From an uncultured Bacteroidales bacterium (lineage in GTDB: Bacteria > Bacteroidota > Bacteroidia > Bacteroidales > Paludibacteraceae), in NCBI GenBank assembly GCA_902766045.1, contig CACXCA010000054.1, positions 1 through 39,326 on the forward strand: a stretch of 39,326 nucleotides of DNA, in the 5' to 3' direction. The translations under genes were made by a program, and so were the position numbers. The notes under the pieces were generated by a model that was given only the letters and a program-made list of their open reading frames with translations, made no database searches and was not told the origin of the DNA. Of this stretch, positions 1-9,246 are shown piece by piece (the first letter of the stretch is position 1; each line of letters opens with the position of its first letter).

Positions 1-1
1 A

Positions 2-1444
2 GGCAAAACTGACGAAGAGATTCAAAAGAAGTTGGATCAACTTTGGAATCACTATTTCAAAGGTAACGACAACCAAAAAGTATATTACGACAAAGGAAGC
101 GAAGCTTATATCCTTGACACAGGAAATAATGATGTTCGTTCCGAGGGTATGTCATACGGTATGATGATTTGTGTGCAAACCAACCACAAGGAGGAGTTTG
201 ACAAACTTTGGAAGTTTGCTAAGACCCACATGCGCCATACGTCTGGACAATGGGATGGTTACTTCAAATGGCAATGTAACCCTGATGGTTCTGCTCAGGA
301 TTCCAACTGTGCTCCTGACGGTGAAATGTACTTCGTAACCGCCTTGCTTTTGGCAGCAAACCGTTGGAATGATCCTTCTTATAGGGAAGATGCACAATAC
401 AGCTTGTCAAGATTCTGGAAGAATGGTAATGGATCTTTGTTCAACGAAAACGAGATGGTTATCACATTCCAACCTTATAACTGCTCTGATTTCTCAGATC
501 CATCTTACGACTTGCCTGCTTTCGTTGACTTGTTCTCACGTTGGTCAACTTCCAACCAAAGCAAGTGGAAAACAGCAGCTCAAAAGACTCGTGACCACTT
601 ATACAAGTCATCCAACACAAAATCTGGTTTGTTCTCCGACTATAACAACTTCAACGGAACACCACATGATGGCTTTAACGGCAACCGTTCAGACAGATAC
701 CTATACGATGCTATGCGTTGTGCAATGAACTTCGGTATGGATTATTATTTGTTTGGCGTAGATGCTGAAAGACAAGAAGTGATGGCAAAGAGAATCATTG
801 ATTTCTTTGAAAGCAATGGATACAAGAATGCTCGTTTCGATTGGGATGGTTCAAACCCTAGTGAGTCATACACTCTTGGTGAAACAGGTGCCAACGCAGT
901 AGCTTGCTACGCATTGGTAAACGATCCAAGTTACGAATCTAAGATTAAGACCAACTTGAACAAAGCATGGAGCGCAAGCTTGATGACAGGTCAATACCGC
1001 TACTACGATGGTTTGGTTCATTACTTGGCAATGCTTCACTTGTGTGGAAGCTTCAAGATCTATAAGCCTGCTCCTAGCATAGAAGAGAAGACAGAAAACT
1101 CAAATACTTACAACGGTATTACATACGAAAAAGAGACCGTCATCGAATCATTTGAGAATTGTCAACTCTACAGAGTAACGATCAAGGGTGAATCAAACAA
1201 TGTTGACGAGACATTAGGCGACAACGACGCTATCGTTCTTGTACCAAACCCTGCTGAGAACTACTTCGTAGTGAAGAGCGCAAAAGAGATCAAAGCTATT
1301 GAGTTGTTCAATATCGCTGGTCAAAAGGTATTAAGTCAAAACAATGGCAGCACAGTTGAAATCAACCTTCCAGCTGGTTCATACATTGTGAAGATCCAAA
1401 CAACTGACGGAAACTTTATTGTAAAGAAACTACAAGTTAAGTAA
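2..1444 (+). CDS. GH8 family glycanase with T9SS sorting domain (5' end outside window)
   Basis: The frame is open from the first bases of the window, so the N-terminus, including any signal peptide, lies upstream; 480 residues are visible. The motif RSEGMSYGM (Glu at partial residue 48) matches the general-acid region of GH8 enzymes, and APDGEMYF (Asp near residue 106) matches the second conserved GH8 motif. GH8 members hydrolyse beta-1,4-glucan, chitosan or xylooligosaccharides by inversion. The exact substrate cannot be decided here, and reducing-end exo-oligoxylanase is an alternative to endoglucanase. The last 70 or so residues (VPNPAENYF, then ELFNIAGQKV, then LPAGSYIVKI) are a type A T9SS C-terminal domain, so the enzyme is probably exported across the outer membrane and attached to the surface or released. 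A strong hairpin terminator follows. The GH9 gene near 28-30 kb carries the same kind of sorting tail, which suggests a shared cellulose or hemicellulose lifestyle. Confidence 0.9.
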   Translation, partial: GKTDEEIQKKLDQLWNHYFKGNDNQKVYYDKGSEAYILDTGNNDVRSEGMSYGMMICVQTNHKEEFDKLWKFAKTHMRHTSGQWDGYFKWQCNPDGSAQDSNCAPDGEMYFVTALLLAANRWNDPSYREDAQYSLSRFWKNGNGSLFNENEMVITFQPYNCSDFSDPSYDLPAFVDLFSRWSTSNQSKWKTAAQKTRDHLYKSSNTKSGLFSDYNNFNGTPHDGFNGNRSDRYLYDAMRCAMNFGMDYYLFGVDAERQEVMAKRIIDFFESNGYKNARFDWDGSNPSESYTLGETGANAVACYALVNDPSYESKIKTNLNKAWSASLMTGQYRYYDGLVHYLAMLHLCGSFKIYKPAPSIEEKTENSNTYNGITYEKETVIESFENCQLYRVTIKGESNNVDETLGDNDAIVLVPNPAENYFVVKSAKEIKAIELFNIAGQKVLSQNNGSTVEINLPAGSYIVKIQTTDGNFIVKKLQVK

Positions 1445-1466
1445 TCCGCTTGTTGATCTAATCATA

Positions 1467-1500
1467 AGGAGGGCATATCAAAATGATATGCCCTCTTTCT
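1467..1500 (+). terminator. Rho-independent terminator after GH8 gene
   Basis: A 12-14 bp stem with a 3-base AAA loop (left arm ends GGGCATATCA, right arm begins TGATATGCCC) is followed by TCTTTCT. It lies 22 bases after the GH8 stop codon. Confidence 0.85.
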
Positions 1501-1544
1501 TGTTATCACACGCCACCTTGCTTATGGGTCCTGAATCATGATAA

Positions 1545-1564
1545 AGACGCACGGCCGTGCGTCT
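1545..1564. repeat. Dispersed palindrome, copy 1
   Basis: This is a 20-base perfect palindrome with core ACGCACGGCCGTGCGT. The same core occurs at 21431-21460 and 27231-27258, and variants with the same outer arms occur at 11810-11835 and 32545-32572. All five copies are intergenic. It lies in the gap between the GH8 terminator and the CotH gene. Confidence 0.85.
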
Positions 1565-1652
1565 CTGCCGCGTGTATCATGTTTATCTATATACCTTGTG
1601 TGATTATTCATTACCAGTATTCCTCTCATTTCAATCTTTCAAATAAAATAGA

Positions 1653-1660
1653 TACCTTTG
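1653..1660 (+). promoter_or_regulatory. Candidate -7 box of the CotH gene
   Basis: TACCTTTG fits the Bacteroidetes -7 consensus TAnnTTTG. The GTG start lies only 15 bases downstream, so the leader would be very short. No clear TTTG is present at -33; TTTC at 1629-1632 is the best match, with a 20-base spacer. Confidence 0.4.
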
Positions 1661-1675
1661 CAAAAACTCAGATAA

Positions 1676-4129
1676 GTGAAACAACGTTCGACCATCACAT
1701 ATCTCCTTCTCTGGATATTCATTGCACTATATTCAGCGCAATGCAACGCTCAATTCATCATCAGTGAAGTCATGATATCCAACAGAAGCTATCTCGACTC
1801 AGAAAACGATTTACCTGAGTCATGGATTGAACTATACAACACAACAGACCAACCCCTCTCGCTATATGAATACCAAATCACGTGCGAGAAACACAACCAC
1901 TTCCTCTTTTCAATCGATACTACCATTGCTCCGAAATCATATATTATCATTCCGTGCGATGAAAAAGATTACGATCTTCACACAAACTTCAAACTTCCCT
2001 ATACCAAAGACTTTGATCTCACACTTCTTTCTCCTGCTAATGAAATAATCAGCCTCCTTACAATTCCAGAAAAAAAACAAAACGACATCTCTTATGGCAT
2101 AGATTCTCTCAACCGTCAAGGATGGATGCTACCCACGCCAATGTCCGACAACACATCTATATACACACAATTCCTACAACAGCCTACACTCTCGAAACAA
2201 TCGGGTATATATCACCAACCTTTCACAGTCAACCTAGCAGCAAACAGCAAAGAATCAGTCACTTACTACACTACGAATGGTTCAATACCAACAGAGAAAG
2301 ATTCTATATTCGCAGATAAAATACAAATAAAAGAGACCTCCGTCATACAATTACGCTCTTTTGCAGACAATCATATTCCCTCTGAAGTCTCCGCATATAC
2401 GTTTTTACTTCCAGACCATGACATAACACTTCCTGTGATGTCTATCATAACCGATGAAGAAAATCTATATGATGAAAAAAGAGGCATTTATGTGAAGGGA
2501 AGCTTCAATGATACTTTCAACTTCGCACACAACTGGCATCGTCCCATACACATAGATTATCTGGACACTCAAGGGAACCTCCTATTGAATCAACCTGCAG
2601 AAATGCGCATTGCAGGTGCCACATCGAGATTTCATCCTCAGAAATCACTTGCCATATACAGTAAAAAAAGATATTCCGGAGATGATTTCTCTTATCCTTT
2701 TTGGGAAGAAAAGCCTTATGTCAAAAGCACACACTCCTTTCAGCTAAGAAATGCCGGAAACGATTTTCTCATCGCTCATCTACGAGATGCCATCGTTCAA
2801 ACATACATAGGAAAAACGCTACCTCACTTGGATTATCAAGCCTACCAACCAGTCATCACCTATATCAACGGGAAATACAACGGACTGATGAACCTACGGG
2901 AACGCACCAACGAGGACTATCTCTCATCAAACTATGGCATAGACAACGTCGATATCATAGAGAACTGGTTCTCCCTGTCAAAAGGAACCTGGAGTGATGC
3001 TATTCATCTCTATAACGTACTAAATCACAAAAATCTGTCCTACCAGGATCTAGACAGTCTTATAGACATGAACCAATTTATGGATTATTTCATTGCAGAA
3101 ACCTATTTCGGCAACGCAGACTATCCAGACAATAATATTGTGATGTGGAAAGAGAAGAAAGAGGGAGCCAAATGGAGATGGATACTCAAAGATCTTGACA
3201 TGACACTCGATTATCAATTCACACGGACCGACCCTCCGACATTTAGCACCACCAATTTCTTTGATCAGATACTAAACGAAGACTACGTTACTCAAACTAG
3301 CCTTATGTTGAGTTTTCCTTCCAAGCTCATGAGAAAATTATCAAGAATGGAACCGTTTAAGGAACCATTCATCGACCGTCTCACAATCTATATGGGAGAC
3401 TTCCTACACCCTCGCTACATCCTCCCTCATATTGATAGTTTAGCGAATAAAATTGAATATGAATTTCCCTTCACCTACAATCTATATGCCGACTACCGAA
3501 AAGACGATTATGCAGAGTGGTACAGAGAGATTAATATCATAAAAGAATCCGTATCCAAACGAAATTGGGTCAACATAGCCTCTCTACAAACTTTTTATGG
3601 ATTGGGCGATCCGTTCCATATCATCATCAACGACCCATTTGAAAAAGACTTACCTTATACATTGACAATCAACGACATCCCATTGATTCACACCTCATAC
3701 GAAGGATATTACTTCAAAAACAGGAAGATGGTTATTCGTGCAAAACCCAAGGGAGAAAGCACTCCAATAAATGTATGGAAAATAACAAAGACAACAAGCG
3801 ATGCCACAGCCATCGGTTATCTATTCAACGATTCAATTGTCATACAGATACCGCCAGAAGAAGATGTGACTTCCATCCAAATCAAGATGATTACCAATTG
3901 GGATGAAATAAAGCCTCAACAAGAGACCGCCTATTATACAGTTCTCAAAGGAGGCATTCAACTATATAATCTAAGCAAGCACACTCAGATATCGCTTCAT
4001 GACCTTTTAGGCAGACTCATCTGGTCAGGAGACGGGAGCACACACGACAACTATTTCCTTCCCATCGGACATGAAGGTTGCTACATTTTAACAATCAACT
4101 CGGAAACACATAAAATAATTATTCCATAA
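1676..4129 (+). CDS. Secreted CotH-kinase/lamin-tail domain protein
   Basis: The protein has 817 residues from a GTG start. The N-terminus (LLLWIFIALYSAQCNA) is a signal peptide, with cleavage likely after CNA. Domains in order are a lamin-tail domain (about 27-160; FIISEVMISN, then ESWIELYNT), a chitobiase/beta-hexosaminidase C-terminal-like beta domain (about 170-245; TYYTTNGSIPTEKDS), and a CotH-type kinase-like domain (about 250-600). The CotH part shows NGLMNLRERTNEDYL and WRWILKDLDMTLDY; the latter resembles the metal-binding Asp region of CotH proteins. The C-terminus (LYNLSKHTQISLHDLLGRLIW, then GCYILTI) looks like a degenerate T9SS-type tail. In Bacteroidetes this domain set occurs in large surface proteins, sometimes beside polysaccharide-degrading enzymes. 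Kinase activity on a secreted target is inferred from the family only. Confidence 0.8.
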   Translation: MKQRSTITYLLLWIFIALYSAQCNAQFIISEVMISNRSYLDSENDLPESWIELYNTTDQPLSLYEYQITCEKHNHFLFSIDTTIAPKSYIIIPCDEKDYDLHTNFKLPYTKDFDLTLLSPANEIISLLTIPEKKQNDISYGIDSLNRQGWMLPTPMSDNTSIYTQFLQQPTLSKQSGIYHQPFTVNLAANSKESVTYYTTNGSIPTEKDSIFADKIQIKETSVIQLRSFADNHIPSEVSAYTFLLPDHDITLPVMSIITDEENLYDEKRGIYVKGSFNDTFNFAHNWHRPIHIDYLDTQGNLLLNQPAEMRIAGATSRFHPQKSLAIYSKKRYSGDDFSYPFWEEKPYVKSTHSFQLRNAGNDFLIAHLRDAIVQTYIGKTLPHLDYQAYQPVITYINGKYNGLMNLRERTNEDYLSSNYGIDNVDIIENWFSLSKGTWSDAIHLYNVLNHKNLSYQDLDSLIDMNQFMDYFIAETYFGNADYPDNNIVMWKEKKEGAKWRWILKDLDMTLDYQFTRTDPPTFSTTNFFDQILNEDYVTQTSLMLSFPSKLMRKLSRMEPFKEPFIDRLTIYMGDFLHPRYILPHIDSLANKIEYEFPFTYNLYADYRKDDYAEWYREINIIKESVSKRNWVNIASLQTFYGLGDPFHIIINDPFEKDLPYTLTINDIPLIHTSYEGYYFKNRKMVIRAKPKGESTPINVWKITKTTSDATAIGYLFNDSIVIQIPPEEDVTSIQIKMITNWDEIKPQQETAYYTVLKGGIQLYNLSKHTQISLHDLLGRLIWSGDGSTHDNYFLPIGHEGCYILTINSETHKIIIP

Positions 4130-4161
4130 CCGTAATAAAAAAAACAATTATTAAAAACTTG

Positions 4162-4193
4162 TTTGAAATTATCTGTATATTTGGATAATTTTG
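4162..4193 (+). promoter_or_regulatory. Promoter of the TMEM43-HerA operon
   Basis: TTTG at 4162-4165, a 20-base spacer, and TAATTTTG at 4186-4193 match the Bacteroidetes consensus exactly. The start codon lies 38 bases further on. Confidence 0.75.
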
Positions 4194-4231
4194 TAGTAAT
4201 TATGTAACGTTTATCTATAACAACAAAAAAA

Positions 4232-5464
4232 ATGGCATATCAAGAAACAACATCGACCAGCTACGGTTCAAGAGTTGGCAATTCTATCAAAAACATTTTA
4301 GTCGGTATTATTTTATTTATCGGAAGTACGGTTCTATTATGGTGGAACGAGGGTCGCACAGTGAAAACATCTGATGCAAATGAAGCTGCTTATGAAGAGA
4401 CGATTCCAGTGAGTGACATCTCCGTACTCAACAGTCAGTTGAACGGAAAAATGATCCATGCAAATGGTGAAGCCATCACTCATGACTCTCTTATCGACAC
4501 TCAGTTTGGTATCGGTACAACTGCAACGAAACTTATCCGTGAAGTAGAATATTATCAATGGGAGGAGAAATCCTCTACCAAGACAGAAGACAAGTTTGGT
4601 GGAAGAGAAGAAAAGACTACAACTTACACATACGACAAGAAGTGGGTGTCTGCACCTATTAATTCATCAAATTTCAAGGATCCTTCTTATACAAACAAGA
4701 ATTTTGTCGTTTCAACTGTCGAAAGCGAAATATTTACAGCTAGCGATGTAGATTTCGGCGCATACAAGCTTCCTCCATTTCTCATCAGCCAGATATCAGG
4801 GGAGCAAGACTTTTATTTCACCCTTCCAGCTGACATAAAGAAATCACTAAATAATCAAGTAAAAAATGCGCTGCAACTCAAAGGATCCATTGCAGAAGCA
4901 GCTCTTCAGCCAAATGCTGAATATGTTCATGTCAATGGCAACACCATCTACCTAGGAGCAAACCCTGACGTACCACATATCGGTGACGTGCGTATCACCT
5001 TTAGCAAGGTTTTACCATCCAACACTGTCACTGTATGGGCAAAGGTAGTCAACAACACCTTTGAGCAATTCACTTGCAAAAATGGCTATACCGTTTCCAC
5101 TCTTAACATGGGAACACAATCACTAGATGAGACATTCCAGAACGAACAAGAAGCGAACTCTACGCTAGCATGGATCCTCCGTCTCGTAGGTCTCGTTCTT
5201 GTGTATATTGCCTTGCGACTTATTTTCGAACTTCTCACAACAATTCTCAAAGTGGTTCCATTCATCGCAAACATTGCCGATTTTGGAAGCACAATTGTCT
5301 GTGGAATTGTCGGATTGGCATGGACCTTAATCGTAATCGCATTGGCATGGATATTCTATCGTCCAATACTCGCAATCTTGATACTTGTAGCGGTCGCAGC
5401 ATTAATCGTACTCTTTGTCAAAAAAGCAAAGGCCAAGAAAGCTAACTTGTCACAAAACGAATAA
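4232..5464 (+). CDS. TMEM43 (LUMA) family membrane protein
   Basis: This 410-residue protein matches the TMEM43 family, known from animal nuclear-envelope/ER proteins and from bacteria. It has one N-terminal membrane segment (about residues 19-38), then [10 protein letters not shown], a large soluble region (about 40-300) containing the conserved [11 protein letters not shown] and VEYYQWEE motifs, and three or four closely spaced membrane segments at the C-terminus (about 305-400) ending in a lysine-rich tail. The biochemical role of bacterial members is not known to me. The next gene, a HerA-like ATPase, starts 11 bases after this stop, so the two are almost certainly co-transcribed. Family assignment is secure; function is open. 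Confidence 0.85.
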   Translation: MAYQETTSTSYGSRVGNSIKNILVGIILFIGSTVLLWWNEGRTVKTSDANEAAYEETIPVSDISVLNSQLNGKMIHANGEAITHDSLIDTQFGIGTTATKLIREVEYYQWEEKSSTKTEDKFGGREEKTTTYTYDKKWVSAPINSSNFKDPSYTNKNFVVSTVESEIFTASDVDFGAYKLPPFLISQISGEQDFYFTLPADIKKSLNNQVKNALQLKGSIAEAALQPNAEYVHVNGNTIYLGANPDVPHIGDVRITFSKVLPSNTVTVWAKVVNNTFEQFTCKNGYTVSTLNMGTQSLDETFQNEQEANSTLAWILRLVGLVLVYIALRLIFELLTTILKVVPFIANIADFGSTIVCGIVGLAWTLIVIALAWIFYRPILAILILVAVAALIVLFVKKAKAKKANLSQNE

Positions 5465-5475
5465 TATATCGCAAA

Positions 5476-6963
5476 ATGGTTAACAACGATAATAAACTTT
5501 ACGTTGCACATTCTGACCACCCATTGGTGTTAGAGCCTAAAATGGCCAATCGGCATGGACTCATTGCCGGTGCAACAGGTACAGGAAAGACGGTTTCCCT
5601 ACAAGTACTAGCTGAATCATTCAGCGACTTAGGTGTTCCTTGCTTTATGGCTGACATGAAAGGGGATCTTTCTGGCGTATATAAAGCAGGTACGCTTACC
5701 AAGTTCATCGAGAAACGTCAGAATGAATTTGGCGTCACATTTGACTTCCAGCCCTACCCTGTCCAATTCTTTGATGTCTATGGAGAACAAGGTCACCCTA
5801 TGCGTGTGACGGTCAAAAGCTTCGGAGTTCTATTGTTCTCTCGTATCATGTCACTTACCGATACGCAAGAGGGTGTGCTAACAGCTGTATTTCGCATCTG
5901 TGAAGACAAGAACCTGCCGTTGGACGATTTAAAAGATCTTCGAGCAGCCCTCAACTATATAGGCCAGAATGCAAAAGAGTTTCAAACCGATTACGGAAAC
6001 ATTTCCTCTGTATCCGTAGGTGCTATTCAACGAAATCTATTGGCATTGGAAGAACAAGGGGGAGATCAATTCTTCGGACTTCCAGAGTTCAAGATAGACG
6101 ACTTCTTTGTAACAGAAAGAATGCACGACATCAAAAAGGGTATGATTAACATACTTGCAGCCGACAAATTGTACAACAATCCAAAGCTGTATTCTGCCTT
6201 CCTGATGTGGTTATTAACCTCCATCTACAACAAACTACCAGAAAAAGGAGACCAGGACAAGCCAGAGTTCATCTTCTTCTTTGATGAAGCTCATTTATTA
6301 TTTGATGATGCCTCCAAAGCGTTGTTGGATCAAATAGAGAAAGTGGTTCGTCTAATCCGTTCCAAAGGTGTAGGAGTCTATTTTATCACACAAAATCCAA
6401 TGGATATTCCTGAGAACGTCCTAGGACAATTAGGTAATAAGATACAGCATGCCCTACGTGCTTTCACACCAAAAGATCAGAAATCAATCAAAGCTGTTGC
6501 ACAATCCTTCCGAACGAATGAGGCTTTCAACACAGAAAAAGCTCTGCTTGAACTAGAGACAGGAGAAGCACTCATCTCATTCCTAGATGAAAAAGGTGCG
6601 CCAAGCATCGTTGAACGCGCCAAAATGCTCTGTCCACAGGGACAGATCGGCCCCATCACCGATGAGGAGAGAAAGAAAGCTATCAAGGAATCGGGATTGG
6701 AAAGAGAATACCGTGAGACAGAAGATCGCCGTTCTGCATACGAAATGCTAATCGACGAGGCAAAAGAAAAAGAGAAGGAGAAAGCAAAGGAACAAGCCGC
6801 AAAAGAAGAAGAGAAAAGGAAAAAAGAGGAAGCTAAGGCTTCATCTAAAGTAACTAAGAAAAGCAGCAACGGAATATTCAATAAGATTCTGGTTCCTGTC
6901 ATCAAAAGTTTCTTGAACAAATGGCTCAACAACTTTTTGAAAACCAATAAGAAGAGAAGATAA
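5476..6963 (+). CDS. HerA-like ATPase (DUF853/YjgR family)
   Basis: A 495-residue cytoplasmic P-loop ATPase of the HerA/FtsK-related DUF853 group. Walker A is GATGTGKT (residues 32-39), Walker B is FIFFFDE (265-271), and [16 protein letters not shown] is the conserved sensor region, followed by the family's [14 protein letters not shown] stretch. [11 protein letters not shown] near residue 60 is also typical. The final 90 residues are a lysine/glutamate-rich coiled coil ending in a basic tail. Family members are often annotated as putative DNA translocases, but their substrate is not established. The gene lies 11 bases after the TMEM43 homologue, which suggests a membrane-linked complex (inference). 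Confidence 0.88.
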   Translation: MVNNDNKLYVAHSDHPLVLEPKMANRHGLIAGATGTGKTVSLQVLAESFSDLGVPCFMADMKGDLSGVYKAGTLTKFIEKRQNEFGVTFDFQPYPVQFFDVYGEQGHPMRVTVKSFGVLLFSRIMSLTDTQEGVLTAVFRICEDKNLPLDDLKDLRAALNYIGQNAKEFQTDYGNISSVSVGAIQRNLLALEEQGGDQFFGLPEFKIDDFFVTERMHDIKKGMINILAADKLYNNPKLYSAFLMWLLTSIYNKLPEKGDQDKPEFIFFFDEAHLLFDDASKALLDQIEKVVRLIRSKGVGVYFITQNPMDIPENVLGQLGNKIQHALRAFTPKDQKSIKAVAQSFRTNEAFNTEKALLELETGEALISFLDEKGAPSIVERAKMLCPQGQIGPITDEERKKAIKESGLEREYRETEDRRSAYEMLIDEAKEKEKEKAKEQAAKEEEKRKKEEAKASSKVTKKSSNGIFNKILVPVIKSFLNKWLNNFLKTNKKRR

Positions 6964-6984
6964 ACAGATAGATGTCATCTATCA

Positions 6985-7022
6985 AAAAATCCCCCGAAAG
7001 CCTCAACGACTCTTGGGGGATT
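6985..7022. terminator. Hairpin between convergent genes
   Basis: The arms AATCCCCC (6988-6995) and GGGGGATT (7015-7022) pair perfectly. On the minus strand the hairpin is followed by ATTTTTTG, so it serves the thioesterase gene best. On the plus strand it follows the HerA-like gene by 24 bases with a weak T tract, so it may act in both directions. Confidence 0.75.
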
Positions 7023-7049
7023 CGTTTATCATCTTATAGCACAAATGGA

Positions 7050-7442
7050 TCAACCGAACAAGGCCTTGTCAATTTTTTCAGACACGCCAAGTCGTCCATT
7101 GATGACAGAAACGATTTCAAACTTTCCCTTTGTACATAGCTGATTGTCTGACAAACGATAGATATCCTCATAGAAAACATAGCGAATACCTTCCTTCTGA
7201 ACATTCAGACGACATACAAACTTATCATTACTCTTTAACGGCTTCTTGTATTGAAGTTCAGCCTTCGCCACCACCAAAATAACACCTTCGTTCGTCAGTG
7301 TCATGAAATCGAGATTCAGTGTCTGAATATATCGATGACGAGTATGTTCCATATAATGCTGATAATTAGCATTATTCACGATTCCCTGCACATCACATTC
7401 ATAATCTCTCACTTCAAACTCATATTCAAATATATATTCCAT
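7050..7442 (-). CDS. Acyl-CoA thioesterase, 4HBT hotdog family
   Basis: The 130-residue length is typical of single-domain hotdog thioesterases (YbgC/FadM type). The motif YECDVQGIVNNANYQHYMEH carries the conserved Asp of the D-x-x-G-x-V-x-x-x-x-Y active-site signature at about residues 16-26, and QYKKPL is the usual strand following it. The enzyme would hydrolyse an acyl-CoA or acyl-ACP thioester in the cytoplasm; the acyl chain is unknown. The gene lies 33 bases downstream of NudC on the same strand, so they may share a transcript. Confidence 0.85.
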   Translation of the reverse strand: MEYIFEYEFEVRDYECDVQGIVNNANYQHYMEHTRHRYIQTLNLDFMTLTNEGVILVVAKAELQYKKPLKSNDKFVCRLNVQKEGIRYVFYEDIYRLSDNQLCTKGKFEIVSVINGRLGVSEKIDKALFG

Positions 7443-7475
7443 ATATCAACGCATTAAACTATTAACAATCATTTA

Positions 7476-8252
7476 TTATATCTCATTATGAATTAACTTA
7501 TAGGCCACAGAACCTGGCTGTGGTGTAGTCGGACAATTATCTCTGTCAAACCACTGAGCATCCGCTATTTCATTTTCTTGAAGTTTTATTTCACCACTCT
7601 CATATTCTGCCGTAAAGGCCAGCATCAACTGGTCTGGGAACGGCCAGCTCTGACTCCCTCTGTACTGGATATTCTTCACGTGGATCCCGACTTCTTCGAA
7701 CACCTCTCTTTTCACTGCACACTCAGCTGATTCTCCCACCTCAATAAATCCAGCAATACACGCATACACATCCTGGTTACGTTGAACATGACGGGCCAAC
7801 AACACCTTATCACCCTTACGAACCAGCACAATGATGCAGGGCTCTATGCGTGGGAAATAGAGCTTCTGACAGCCTGGACATACTCTTGCGGTAAAATCCT
7901 TATGATCGGACAAAACAGCGCCACAGCAGCTACAAAAATGATAATCTCGTCGCCAAGAAATCAAAGCACGAGAACGCGCCAATTGAAAATTTGTTTTCTC
8001 ATCATGTTCTGAGAAGAACTGACGGATTGTTTTCACCTCGTATGCATCAGGAATATTCTCCTTGTTTTTCAAGCTTAACGCACAAATATCAAACGCTTTT
8101 TCCTCAAAAAAATCTGTCGTTTCCAACATACTTTTCAGTTCACACAAATCATCAAAAGATAACATGGAGTTATCTTTTTTCATCAATAATTCCTTCCCTA
8201 CTATGGCAAAACATGCACCATTCGAACGAACTGGATTTTCTAAAATAGACAT
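7476..8252 (-). CDS. nudC: NAD(H) pyrophosphatase / deNADding Nudix hydrolase
   Basis: I place the start at the ATG at 8252 (MSILENPVRS, 258 residues). An upstream in-frame start exists at 8354, but a good -7 box at 8270-8277 lies between the two, so the longer form would not be transcribed. The protein has a zinc ribbon (CxxC at 107/110 and 125/128), a full Nudix box GFIEVGE-x7-REVFEEVGI (168-190), and the NudC signature region SQSWPFPDQ, where the usual Pro is Ser. NudC enzymes split NADH to NMNH and AMP and can remove NAD caps from RNA. It is cytoplasmic and Mg/Mn dependent. Confidence 0.9.
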   Translation of the reverse strand: MSILENPVRSNGACFAIVGKELLMKKDNSMLSFDDLCELKSMLETTDFFEEKAFDICALSLKNKENIPDAYEVKTIRQFFSEHDEKTNFQLARSRALISWRRDYHFCSCCGAVLSDHKDFTARVCPGCQKLYFPRIEPCIIVLVRKGDKVLLARHVQRNQDVYACIAGFIEVGESAECAVKREVFEEVGIHVKNIQYRGSQSWPFPDQLMLAFTAEYESGEIKLQENEIADAQWFDRDNCPTTPQPGSVAYKLIHNEI

Positions 8253-8269
8253 TCTTATTGTTTTTCTTA

Positions 8270-8300
8270 CAAAATTACATAGGAAAATTGGGATTACAAC
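8270..8300 (-). promoter_or_regulatory. nudC promoter
   Basis: On the minus strand TAATTTTG (8277-8270) is preceded by GTTG (8300-8297) with a 19-base spacer. It gives a leader of about 11 bases before the ATG at 8252, which decides the start codon. Confidence 0.65.
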
Positions 8301-8502
8301 AGAAATTTTAAAATATAACACAACATTAGGATCAAACATTTTCCTCCTCATCACATGAAAAAAGGAACACAGAAAAAAAGGTTAGAATTATTAATACGAT
8401 TCTGTTCATACTCTATTTTGTTAATATTTTAAAATAAAATATAGCATTATACATACCGCAATACCTTCTTTCTGATTCATCCAACCAGTATTTATTAATT
8501 CA

Positions 8503-9224
8503 TCATACACCTTCTCTTCTCATAGAATCATCTAAATCAGAACGTATAGGCGGCGTGACAGAACTTGCAGAAGGCAGTTCAGCCTCAATCGTCTTCGTGA
8601 GTGTTTTACCACCCTCAAACGTGACGGTAATGGTGAAATTATAGGTTCCTGACTGTTCTGGATAAGGGAAAATAACTTCACATCTATCGCCATACCAAAG
8701 ACTTCGCTCTGCTTTTGTCATATCTTTAAATGCTTTTTTGACATTCTTTAGCGGTTCTTGTCCGATAGGATATTTCCATAATACAAAATCCCCCATGATT
8801 CTGCAGAGACAGTAGCCTTTTCTATTAAATTATTTCCTGCTGGATAAGATGAATCAAAATCCTTATCTGATAGAATCTGAATGCCATTAACTGTATATGC
8901 GACAGCCTCTCCGCTAAAATCGCTTTTACGATTCCATGAATTGTCATTGTATAGCGATGATATGGAATCAAACAATGGATCTTGTGGATAAAATTCGGAA
9001 GCATCATCTCCTGAAAAAACTCTATTCCCTGCAAACTCGATTACAATACAAAATCCTACTGGCTCTTTGTAGAATCTTAATTCTAGTGAGTCAGGAATAA
9101 GGTAATTACAAATTAAGTGTTTTGATTGCCATGAAGGTGGGGGACCACTTATTATTTCTTCCTTATTACAAGAAAAAAGCAATACAACAAAAATCAAATG
9201 AATTATCAATACAATTTTTTTCAT
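8503..9224 (-). pseudogene. Lipoprotein next to C10 protease, split by a frameshift
   Basis: The first frame (9224 to 8748) begins MKKIVLIIHLIFVVLLFSC, a lipoprotein signal with lipobox LFSC, and runs through NGIQILSDKDFDSSYPAGNN before terminating. The second frame continues the protein as GDFVLWKYPIGQEPL and then a beta-rich tail (CEVIFPYPEQSGTYNFTITV) to 8503. The two join by a -1 frame change at a run of five G on the coding strand (8790-8794), giving about 240 residues. The site is not a standard slippery heptamer, so a one-base deletion in the G tract, or a sequencing error there, is the simplest reading. I do not recognise the family. Its position 22 bases after a C10 protease fits the known pairing of Bacteroides C10 proteases with small inhibitor-like partners, but no inhibitor motif is visible. 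Confidence 0.6.
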
Positions 9225-9246
9225 AATCTAAATTAAATGAATTTTA

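Noticed and set aside
1483-1767. 94-codon frame between the GH8 and CotH genes
   Set aside because: It starts inside the terminator hairpin, crosses a palindrome, overlaps the CotH signal peptide, and has random, Cys/His/Ile-rich composition.
6477-6947. 156-codon frame antisense to the HerA-like gene
   Set aside because: A Ser/Phe-rich shadow of the Lys/Glu-rich coiled coil on the other strand.
8253-8354. N-terminal extension of NudC from an ATG at 8354
   Set aside because: A well-formed promoter lies between this ATG and the one at 8252, and the extension (MMRRKMFDPNVVLYF and onward) is not part of the NudC fold.
8503-9224. Programmed frameshift in the lipoprotein gene
   Set aside because: The frame change occurs at A TGG GGG, which does not allow tandem slippage with good re-pairing, so an indel is more likely than recoding.
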